DNA from: Sugiyamaella lignohabitans
Taxonomy: Eukaryota > Ascomycota > Dipodascomycetes > Dipodascales > Trichomonascaceae
DNA: 64,000 nucleotides
Assembly (NCBI RefSeq): GCF_001640025.1
Contig: NC_031672.1
Span: 3,596,001 to 3,660,000 of the forward strand
Direction of reading: 5' to 3'
The translations under genes and the position numbers were made by a program. The notes under the pieces were generated by a model. It was not told where the DNA came from. It saw only the letters and a program-made list of their open reading frames with translations, and ran no database searches. Positions 53,470-61,229 of the stretch are shown one piece after another (positions within the stretch are counted from its first letter, which is position 1; each line of letters starts with the position of its first letter).

Positions 53470-56370
53470 ATGTCGGGCACTTCTGGTGACTGCGGGAGCG
53501 GCAGTGGCAGCGACAGCGGCGCCAGCAGCAGCAGCTCCAGCAGTAGCAATAGCAGCAACAGTAGCGTGACCGGACCTCAGGTGTATGATAAGGGCAAGGC
53601 GAAAGCTCCTGAGATTCGAAGAAATGATTCCAACGAGGATGGTCTTGACACTAATGGCCATAGCGAAAATAATAGACCTGGTCTTGGCTCGGATGGCGTT
53701 GATAGTAACATAGATTTCGGGTTTGACTTACGACCGGATGTCATTTCCAGCAACAGATCACTCAGCGCGGCAGCTGGAAGTAGCAGTAGTGGCTCGGGAA
53801 GTAGCAGTTTTCACAGACGAGCTCCTTCTATTAATACTCAGAGACAGGCTTTCACTCAGATCAATCAGTTGCAGTATAATCAGAACCGGCTGGTTCTGGC
53901 AGGTGCTATTCAACAGGCCACTGACTTGCTCAATGACCTCCAGCAAATGAACAGAGTATGGCCTATTTATTATCCTCGAGAGGCTGTTGAAGGTCCCAGT
54001 AGTGAAAGTGCTAGTACAAATACGAATGATAGTGCAAGTTCGACTGCAAATATGACTGTACTGAATGGTGGTGCAAACTCGAGTACAAATGGTACCGTAA
54101 ATGGCAGCAGCGACAACAGCACCAGTTCACAGAAAGATAGTAAGCATCAAGAAATTTCTGAAAATGGAACTGGTAGAAGCCAGAATGGAAATAGTATCAA
54201 CAGTTCTGATAATCAAGGGCCTCGTCTGGTGGTTCCGTCTGCGTCAAGACAGCTTCAAGTATTCAAGCTGGATCTGAAACTAGGATCTGGGTCTGGATCT
54301 CAAGAATTGCTTAATTCGCTGGAAAAGAACTCGGTTGCTTCGCTACTAGATGCCAAAATTGTTCAGACTCTGAAACATCTGGCGTCGTTGAGAGAGCGTA
54401 TTAATGATACTGCATCTAAAGTGCTTGTCACTGGAGACTTGAATTCGGGTAAATCTACGTTTTGTAACGCTTTGCTGCGAAGACGAATTCTTCCTGAAGA
54501 TCAGCAGCCCTGTACAAACGTATTTTGTGAAGTGCGAGACTGTCGTGAGAATGATGGACTTGAACAGGTGCATGCAGTACTGATTGATCGTGAGTACGAT
54601 CGCAATGACGAAGCTACTTATGAGATACATGGTCTGGATAGTCTAGACGACTTAGTTTATGAGTTCCAGAAATACTCGATTCTCAAGGTGTATGTTGACG
54701 AGAAGCGACCACCTCATGAGTCACTGCTTCGTAATGGAGTGGTGGATATCTCACTTATAGACGCACCAGGGCTGAATATGAGCTCTTTCCAGACCACTAG
54801 AGTGTTTTCCCGCCAAGAGGAAATCGATCTAGTGGTGTTTGTAGTGAGCGCCGAAAATCATTTCACTCTATCAGCCAACGAATTTATTTCTAGTGTGGCT
54901 AACGAAAAATCATTTATATTTATTGTTGTCAATCAGTTTGACAAGATCAAGGACAGATCACGATGCATGAACAGGATTTTGGGCCAAGTCGAAAAGTTGT
55001 CCCCCCAGACTCATAAAGATGCCCGGGACTTTGTGCATTTTGTCAGTTCTAGGGATGTTGGTACCAGTAGTGGTGGTGGAGGTGGTGACGATGGGCCTGA
55101 TGGAGATGATGGAGATGGTGGTAATGGAAGAGATGACGATCTCAGTCCTGATTTTGATCGTTTGGAAGAGTCGTTACGAAACTTTGTGCTGGAAAAACGG
55201 TCATTGTCGAAACTGGCACCTGCAAAGACATATCTTAACAATATCTTGCAGGACATTGAAATCCTGTCAGAGGTGAATATCAAGTTTACAAAGTCAGAGC
55301 GTGATTTAAGACTTCATGAACTGGACGATATGACACCCAAATTCGAGCACGCTCTCAGTGATAGTGTCAAGGTCACCGAGAAGATTGACAAGGATATCGA
55401 GCACTGTGCCGAGAAACTGTATGAGCACACCAAGAAAGAACTCAACAGAGTGCTCATGCAAACCGGCCAGTTGCCATCTGTCAGTTATACATCTATTTTC
55501 GACGCATACAATTATGCCAATAGCATTCGAGCAGCGATTATCCAGCGAATTCAAGACGCTGTATACGACTGCGAAGTCCATGCCAGAAAAGAAACTGCTA
55601 TAGTAGTCAACTCGATCAAGTCATTGGGAATTCTTCATTTAGGAGAGCAACCAGCGTTCTTAAAGATATTCAAAGAAGATGCCATGTTTACTAAAGGACG
55701 ACACAACCTCGCACGATCCATCCAAGCCGAGCTTTCAGTGTCTGATTTCATCACCGCTGCTGCTCCTACATGGGTTAGTGTAATTACCAACCCTTTTAAT
55801 TCACTACTAACTCTTGGCGAGAAGAGCAAGGAACTGACATTGTCAGAGATATCTGAACCCATCAGCCAAGTAGGAACTGTCAACAACGCTCTTACCGTAG
55901 CATCGGTTATTGGCGGTGGTCAGATGATCTTACAATCGAAATGGCTCAACCACGCTCTGAACGCAGTCAGATGGGTCGACTTCCAACTTCTAAAACGATT
56001 ACTAGTTCCTGCCCTGGTAGTTGGTTCTGTCTGCGGAGTGGCATACGTGATCTCCGAAGTTCCCAACTCAGTTCCACGAAACGTATCACGCAAAATCGCC
56101 CGTGAAGTGGTCAGCCTGGGCTATGTCGAAGCCAACGCCAAACGAATCGCTAAAGAAAGCCGCAAAGTGTTAAAATACCCGTCTCAAGACGTTCGCACCG
56201 GGTTCCAACGACTCATCGAAAACACTGCCCATCAACGCGAGGCGTGTGAAAAGTCTGCCAAAGAAGCACAAGCGGGCTACGAGTACTTCGTCAAACTCCA
56301 CACCGACGCGGCGCACCAACGGGCTCTCATCGACCAGTGCAACCTCGAGACGCATCTCGAAGTCGACTAG
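53470..56370 (+). CDS. FZO1: Mitofusin Fzo1 (mitochondrial outer-membrane fusion GTPase), 966 aa
   Basis: Dynamin-family GTPase with G1 GDLNSGKST (322-330), G3 DAPG (431-434) and G4 NQFD (488-491). The heptad-repeat regions flank a double membrane span near 820-865. The N-terminal 250 residues are Ser/Asn/Gly-rich low complexity. An acidic Gly/Asp insert (about 535-560) lies in the GTPase region. Fzo1 tethers and fuses mitochondrial outer membranes. The start is the first ATG (53470). An upstream in-frame TTG is not a yeast start. Single exon. Confidence 0.95.
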   Translation: MSGTSGDCGSGSGSDSGASSSSSSSSNSSNSSVTGPQVYDKGKAKAPEIRRNDSNEDGLDTNGHSENNRPGLGSDGVDSNIDFGFDLRPDVISSNRSLSAAAGSSSSGSGSSSFHRRAPSINTQRQAFTQINQLQYNQNRLVLAGAIQQATDLLNDLQQMNRVWPIYYPREAVEGPSSESASTNTNDSASSTANMTVLNGGANSSTNGTVNGSSDNSTSSQKDSKHQEISENGTGRSQNGNSINSSDNQGPRLVVPSASRQLQVFKLDLKLGSGSGSQELLNSLEKNSVASLLDAKIVQTLKHLASLRERINDTASKVLVTGDLNSGKSTFCNALLRRRILPEDQQPCTNVFCEVRDCRENDGLEQVHAVLIDREYDRNDEATYEIHGLDSLDDLVYEFQKYSILKVYVDEKRPPHESLLRNGVVDISLIDAPGLNMSSFQTTRVFSRQEEIDLVVFVVSAENHFTLSANEFISSVANEKSFIFIVVNQFDKIKDRSRCMNRILGQVEKLSPQTHKDARDFVHFVSSRDVGTSSGGGGGDDGPDGDDGDGGNGRDDDLSPDFDRLEESLRNFVLEKRSLSKLAPAKTYLNNILQDIEILSEVNIKFTKSERDLRLHELDDMTPKFEHALSDSVKVTEKIDKDIEHCAEKLYEHTKKELNRVLMQTGQLPSVSYTSIFDAYNYANSIRAAIIQRIQDAVYDCEVHARKETAIVVNSIKSLGILHLGEQPAFLKIFKEDAMFTKGRHNLARSIQAELSVSDFITAAAPTWVSVITNPFNSLLTLGEKSKELTLSEISEPISQVGTVNNALTVASVIGGGQMILQSKWLNHALNAVRWVDFQLLKRLLVPALVVGSVCGVAYVISEVPNSVPRNVSRKIAREVVSLGYVEANAKRIAKESRKVLKYPSQDVRTGFQRLIENTAHQREACEKSAKEAQAGYEYFVKLHTDAAHQRALIDQCNLETHLEVD

Positions 56371-56433
56371 CATAATTTTTTTGGTCTATAATTTGATATG
56401 TAAATAGCATTATCCTACATCCCACCCGACGTC

Positions 56434-56594
56434 TGCCTCCGGCGGCTGGGGCTTCGCCCAGACCCCGCTGCTCCTCTCGCTTCACTCGAGTCGGGTGTGT
56501 TGGACCCAGCATTTTCTAGGGACCCCGTAGCTACGACTCGAGCGAAGCGAGAGGAGCAGCGGGGTCTGAGGCGCAGCCCCAGCTGCCGGAGGCA
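56434..56594. repeat. GC-rich hairpin repeat, copy J (full, both arms)
   Basis: Both arms, 161 bases, with CTCGAG modules. The left inner hairpin has lost one C, and the right one has a G-T wobble, but both still fold. It lies between the convergent FZO1 and flavin-reductase-like genes and ends 3 bases before the latter's stop codon. Confidence 0.93.
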
Positions 56595-56597
56595 TGT

Positions 56598-57233
56598 CTA
56601 ATCCTCGTACTCCCCTTCCTCATCCAGGTCCTCTTCACCGTCACTGGACGGCTCTTCGTCGTCGTCATCGTCGGAGATGAGCCCGCGCCACTTCACCATT
56701 CGGTTCTGAAGATCTATACGGTCGCCAGCGACAATGAACTTTCCCTGACCGAGGTGGTGGATGGTCCGCTGCTCTTGGCGGTCTTTATCTATCCATGCTC
56801 GCACCACTCTTAATACAAACAGGTCGTATTTGCTCACAAGACTGGTGTTTTCAACCACACATTCGAGATTCGCAAGACACTCGCCAATCAGGGGAGCTTT
56901 GACTTTGGATCCTTGGACTGCTGTCAGGTTATATTCTCGGAACTTATTGACCTCGTCGCCCGAACAATTACCAATATCAACGACAGTCTCGGCCATATCC
57001 ACTGTAGGAACTGCAATAACACACTCTTTGGTTTTTTTAAGAGTGTTGAAGCTGTAATCCCACGGACCCAACGAGCACGCTATCAGCGTCGGATGATGGT
57101 GCTGCAGCATCATATGAAACCCCATGGTCATAACATTAATCGACTCGTCTCGAGCCCGAGTCGTCACCAGCACAATCGGACCCGGTTCTATCAACTGACA
57201 CACTTTCTTGAGCGGAAAACTGTGTAAAACCAT
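56598..57233 (-). CDS. Flavin-reductase-like split-barrel protein, 211 aa
   Basis: Residues about 10-150 match the flavin-reductase-like FMN-binding domain (EPGPIVLVTT, MTMGFHMMLQ, ECVIAVPTVDMAETVV). The C-terminal 25 residues are almost wholly Asp/Glu. The start is the first ATG. It is only distantly like the flavin-reductase-like protein at 13156-14121. The gene is closely bracketed by repeat copies J and K. There is no targeting signal. Substrate unknown. Confidence 0.8.
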   Translation of the reverse strand: MVLHSFPLKKVCQLIEPGPIVLVTTRARDESINVMTMGFHMMLQHHHPTLIACSLGPWDYSFNTLKKTKECVIAVPTVDMAETVVDIGNCSGDEVNKFREYNLTAVQGSKVKAPLIGECLANLECVVENTSLVSKYDLFVLRVVRAWIDKDRQEQRTIHHLGQGKFIVAGDRIDLQNRMVKWRGLISDDDDDEEPSSDGEEDLDEEGEYED

Positions 57234-57352
57234 CCTCGATATCAACCTCTAAGATCTGAAGCAATCTACGATTCTATCTTGGAAATGCAATTATATTGCC
57301 GCTTCGGGTAACCCCCTGTCGATCTCCAACATCGGATCTCGGGGGTCGACCC

Positions 57353-57488
57353 TGCCTCCGGCGGCTGGGGCTCTGCCCCAGACCCCGTAGCTCCTGCTTC
57401 GCAGGAGAGACCGGACTCCCCACGCCCCGACTCGAGCGCAGCGAAAGGAGCAGCGGGGTCTGGGGCTCAGCCCCAGCCGCCGGAGGCA
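57353..57488. repeat. GC-rich hairpin repeat, copy K (full, both arms)
   Basis: 136 bases: forward arm, CTCCTGCTTCGCAGGAG hairpin, a GGGCGTGGGGAGTC-type centre, CTCGAG module (read on the other strand) and reverse arm. It ends 35 bases beyond the TGT stop codon (57524). Confidence 0.95.
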
Positions 57489-57523
57489 GAATTGGGTCCG
57501 TTAAATGCTGTTCTATGTACATT

Positions 57524-58813
57524 TTAGAGGTCTATGTTGACTGTTTTGAGGGCCGTGATGGCCCAGGAGGGGTATTTTTCGCGGTCCCCGTTGTACAGGT
57601 CGTGGAAGAACTGTTTGACGAAGTCGGGATACGAGTCTTGCAGGATGGCACGTCGGGCTCGGCGCATCAGTTCCAGTTGGTAGTACACGTTGTGGAGGGT
57701 GAGAAGATGTGCTCCGGCGGTTTCTTTGGCTGCCAGGTGGAAAATAAAAGATCTTGTGATGCCGAGTCCACCCTCGGATTTCGGTTTACAGATGGGACAA
57801 CCGCATCCTTCTTCGACGGGCGAGAAGTCGTCCATGTACTTTCGGCTTCTCAGGTTGAGATTGCCGAACCGCGTGATGGCGTTTCCAAATCTGGCGGTTC
57901 TGGTAGGATATACACAGTCAAACAGGTCGGCTCCTAACGCTACTGATACCACGAGGTCTTCGGCATATCCTACTCCCATACAGTATCGGGGTTTGTTGGC
58001 AGGCAGAAGATCAGTACAGAGAGACACAACTCTACAGTACGATTCTTTATCTTCTCCTCCGGATAATCCTCCAATAGCAATTCCAGGAGTGTCACGAGCA
58101 GCCATTTCTGCGCAACATTGACGACGTAGGTCGAGATCTAGTCCTCCTTGGATGATGGCGAATAGGTTCTGTGTGTCGGGGTTCTTGTGGGATTTTATAC
58201 ATCTATCGAGCCATCTGATGCTTCTATGCATGGCCTCCTCGACACGAGGTCCTGTAGTCAGAGTAGCTACTACGTCGTCAAGTTGCATCATGATATCTGA
58301 ACCAATACTGTTCTGTAGCGACATGGAATGTTCAGGGGTCAGCAACATGGGCGACCCGTCGTGGGGACTCAGAAAATTCACTCCTTCTTCTGTGATAGTA
58401 GCAAGTTTCAATAACGATACCATTTGGAACCCGCCACTATCGGTGAGGATGTTTCCATTCCATCCTTGGAGTTTATGAGCTCCTCCAACGGTATCCAGAG
58501 TTTCTTGACCTGGTTTCAGTCCCAAGTGATATGTGTTATTTAAACAGATTTTACAGCCCAGATCTTTCAGTTGTTCATAGGTCAACCCTTTTAAAGACGC
58601 TTGAGTGCCTACTGGCATAAACATCGGCGTTTCTACTGTTCCATGGGGTAGTTTCATGGTCGCAGCTCGTGCTTTGGATTTCGAACATTTTCCCACCAGT
58701 TCAAATTTCATAGCTGGTCCTTGGTAGCTGGTAGCTGTCGAGGACACGCTGGAAATGCTTCCTAGAGCTCCTTTCTCCACACTTTTCTGAAGCAGCCCGC
58801 TCATTATCCTCAT
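57524..58813 (-). CDS. tRNA-guanine (queuine) transglycosylase catalytic subunit, 429 aa
   Basis: A full-length TGT of the eukaryotic QTRT1 type. Asp125 in TDSGGFQMVSL and the nucleophile Asp299 in GADLFDCVYPTRTARFGNA (299 is the second Asp) mark the active site. Zinc is held by Cys337, Cys339 and Cys342 (GCGCPIC) and His374. The enzyme swaps guanine-34 for queuine in GUN-anticodon tRNAs, with a QTRT2 partner. A short Ser-rich leader precedes the core, and a second Met at residue 4 is possible. S. cerevisiae and the CTG-clade yeasts I know lack this gene. Confidence 0.93.
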   Translation of the reverse strand: MRIMSGLLQKSVEKGALGSISSVSSTATSYQGPAMKFELVGKCSKSKARAATMKLPHGTVETPMFMPVGTQASLKGLTYEQLKDLGCKICLNNTYHLGLKPGQETLDTVGGAHKLQGWNGNILTDSGGFQMVSLLKLATITEEGVNFLSPHDGSPMLLTPEHSMSLQNSIGSDIMMQLDDVVATLTTGPRVEEAMHRSIRWLDRCIKSHKNPDTQNLFAIIQGGLDLDLRRQCCAEMAARDTPGIAIGGLSGGEDKESYCRVVSLCTDLLPANKPRYCMGVGYAEDLVVSVALGADLFDCVYPTRTARFGNAITRFGNLNLRSRKYMDDFSPVEEGCGCPICKPKSEGGLGITRSFIFHLAAKETAGAHLLTLHNVYYQLELMRRARRAILQDSYPDFVKQFFHDLYNGDREKYPSWAITALKTVNIDL

Positions 58814-59195
58814 AAATATTTTATTTTTGTTCCGAGCTTATCTACCGTCGACGTCGAAAATCAAATTTTTGTTTTTCTGTTATGTAAGGTTAAATACTGC
58901 AGATCGGCAAAAGATAAGCCTCAGGGTCCAGTGCGAATTCGTGAACTAGGGTGTCTTTTTTTTGCCTCCGGCGGCTGGGGCTCCGCCCCAGACCCCGTGG
59001 CTCCTCTCGCTCCGCTTGAGTCGTTATCCACTGGTGCCTTTTTCTTTTTTCTCTGGTTTATCGGCTTGCGAATGGTGCTTCGAGGGGAATCATGAGTCGC
59101 ACGGCTCAAATTTTTTGGCATGTTCGAAATGCAAGTCGATCCAGGTATCTTCACAAGATCTCTCACTGGGTTAATTGAACTTGAAACCATTGTCA
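58814..59195. other. Divergent promoter TGT / ELP4 with repeat copy L
   Basis: No gene; AT-rich except for repeat copy L. Confidence 0.5.
58963..59023. repeat. GC-rich hairpin repeat, copy L (single arm)
   Basis: A forward arm with the module CTCGCTCCGCTTGAG after a T8 tract, upstream of ELP4. There is no opposite arm. Confidence 0.9.
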
Positions 59196-60764
59196 ATGTC
59201 GTTTAAGAAGAAAACTGTCGTAATATCTGGTGGGACTGGGACTGGAGCTGTTGGAAGAACTCCAGCTCAGTCCATGGTTCCAGGACGTGTTCCTGCTGTC
59301 CCAATATCAACATCTGGACCAGCACAAATTAGAGGTGGTCCAGTTGCCAGAGGTCCTGTTCCAGGATCTGGTGCTGGAATTGCTCCGGGATTGAGTACTT
59401 CTAGGGGGCTGGCGTCTGTACGGACGGTAGATGTTACTATTCAGAATCGTGGTTCTTCTTCATCTCAGATATCAACTAGCAACATCATGGAACATGATGG
59501 AGTGAGACCCTCTTTACAGACATCTGCTCCTACAATTTCCCTTGGATCCAGTAGTCTGGATAAGTTATTAAATCATGGTGGTCTGCCATTGGGATCTTTA
59601 TTGGCAGTTGAAGAATCTGGATCAACCGATTTCGCCAGTATCATTCTACGGAGCTTTGCCGCTCAGGGTATTGTTCATGCTCGATTGCTGGATCAAACTA
59701 AAAAAGCAATTGCTCCTACAAGAATTGTCGTCGTTGGGGGTGACGATTCATGGGGCATGGAACTTCCTGGCGTTTATAAAGACAAGAAAGAAGCTGCTCG
59801 TGAAAACCTCAGGAAAGAGCAGTCGAGAATCTCAGTAGGAAACCTTGCTAATAATCCTTCTACGACACGTATAACAACTGGATCCAATAATGAAGAAATC
59901 AACTCCAACTCATCTCCTAGTGTCACTTCCTCTACCGATTCAGCTTCAGCTAATGAGACAAGTACCGCTTCTGGTGACTCTACTACTGCTAATACTACCA
60001 CATCTGGCGAAAGTCGTAGCTCACATGATATGAAGATTGCCTGGAGATATGCGCAGAATTCAGCACCGAAGAGCAATGTTGCTAACGAAACCGTAACCTC
60101 GAAACCTAATTACACAACATTATTCGACTTCACATCACGACTAATACCTAGACCCAGTGTCAATGAGATCAGTTATATCCCAGTGAAAACCAGTTTTGCA
60201 TCGATAATATCACAACTGGAGACGATATCTCAGCAAGCCAGTAGTAAAGGCATGGTTCTCAGGGTGGTAGTTCCATCTCTACTACATCCAGCAATCTACC
60301 CACCACATTTTGCACACCCTAACGAGCTAATTCCATTCCTCCACTCGCTTCGAGGTTTATGTCGCAAGTATCCACAGACTCTCACGGTCATCATATCACT
60401 GCCATTACAACTGTTTCCCCGAGACACTGCTCTAATCCGGTGGTTCGAGCTATTATGTGACGGTGTCCTGCATTTAGAACCGTTTCCAGAAGAAATCATT
60501 AACGAACTTCGAGAAGCCAATTCTAAAGATATTGGCGGGTCCTCATCCTCCAAAACAACGTCGTCGAGCAATGCAAACCAATCACAGGGGCTAGTTCACA
60601 TTTACAAGCTTCCTGTCTTCTCAGAAAAAGGAGTAATGGCTGTCCGCAAAAGTGAGCATGCTTTCCGTGTAGGACGCCGCCAGTTCGAAGTCCAAGAATG
60701 GGGCATTCCTGTCGAAGATGCCCCAGGTCCCGACACCGAAGAATCCAAAAAGCTCGACTACTAA
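59196..60764 (+). CDS. ELP4: Elongator subunit Elp4, 522 aa
   Basis: A RecA-fold PAXNEB domain, with ISLGSSSLDKLLNHGGLPLGS near residue 115 and LLRVVVPSLLHP-type and FSEKGVMAVRKSEHAFRVGR segments typical of Elp4. An acidic Ser/Thr/Asn-rich insert (about 215-285) separates the halves. The N-terminus is Gly/Pro-rich. Elp4 forms the Elp456 ring of Elongator, which modifies wobble uridines of tRNAs. It lies beside TGT, another wobble-base enzyme, though divergent orientation rules out an operon. Start at the first ATG (59196). A Lys-Leu-Asp-Tyr end closes the protein. Confidence 0.93.
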   Translation: MSFKKKTVVISGGTGTGAVGRTPAQSMVPGRVPAVPISTSGPAQIRGGPVARGPVPGSGAGIAPGLSTSRGLASVRTVDVTIQNRGSSSSQISTSNIMEHDGVRPSLQTSAPTISLGSSSLDKLLNHGGLPLGSLLAVEESGSTDFASIILRSFAAQGIVHARLLDQTKKAIAPTRIVVVGGDDSWGMELPGVYKDKKEAARENLRKEQSRISVGNLANNPSTTRITTGSNNEEINSNSSPSVTSSTDSASANETSTASGDSTTANTTTSGESRSSHDMKIAWRYAQNSAPKSNVANETVTSKPNYTTLFDFTSRLIPRPSVNEISYIPVKTSFASIISQLETISQQASSKGMVLRVVVPSLLHPAIYPPHFAHPNELIPFLHSLRGLCRKYPQTLTVIISLPLQLFPRDTALIRWFELLCDGVLHLEPFPEEIINELREANSKDIGGSSSSKTTSSSNANQSQGLVHIYKLPVFSEKGVMAVRKSEHAFRVGRRQFEVQEWGIPVEDAPGPDTEESKKLDY

Positions 60765-60780
60765 CCATCCAAAAACTGGA

Positions 60781-60852
60781 GACCCCACGCCCGACTCGAG
60801 CGCAGCGAGAGGAGCAGCGGGGTCTGGGGCGGAGCCCCAGCCGCCGGAGGCC
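60781..60852. repeat. GC-rich hairpin repeat, copy M (single reverse arm)
   Basis: A reverse arm preceded by a GACCCCACGCCC centre like that of copies D and K. It begins 16 bases after the ELP4 stop codon. Confidence 0.93.
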
Positions 60853-60909
60853 ATCCCCAACCCAAACGAGCACAAATAGACATATTTATACTTTTTTTGT
60901 TCCCCTGCC

Positions 60910-60963
60910 AGCCTCCGGCGGCCGGGGCTCCTCCTCAGATCCCGTGGTACCTGCTTCGCAGGT
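60910..60963. repeat. GC-rich hairpin repeat, copy N (single, degenerate arm)
   Basis: A forward arm with several substitutions (GGCCGGGGCTCCTCCTCAG). Its terminal hairpin reads ACCTGCTTCGCAGGT, where a T-A pair of the consensus stem has become A-T, so pairing is retained. Confidence 0.82.
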
Positions 60964-61229
60964 GGGTTTAGGACTCAGGGGTGGGACCTGCTTTGGACCC
61001 TGCAGATGCGCATCTGCGTAGGGTAAGTATGCAAGATAATAATATGGACTCGCAGCAGAGATCTGATAAGAATCTTTCTGTTGAGTATCGGCGGGACGAC
61101 GGGTCTGCTTCGGACGGTGCACCCTGATTCATGACTGAAACCGTAAAATAGATTGGTTACAAGGTGTAGTTAGGGTCGCGTCGCACAAGACGTTTAGATT
61201 TGTGTCAATCAAGTTTAGATGGAATAATA

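Larger units (their letters stand above)
60765..61229. other. ELP4 3' region and F-box gene promoter with repeats M and N
   Basis: No gene. Holds two single repeat arms in opposite orientation, copies M and N. Confidence 0.5.

Noticed and set aside
28485..60963. CRISPR-like array
   Set aside because: The repeats are irregularly spaced over 32 kb, palindromic and nuclear, with no spacers or cas genes.
28485..60963. Classic MITE with target-site duplication
   Set aside because: I compared the flanks of the full copies C, D, E, J and K and found no consistent direct repeat. The single arms also do not fit.
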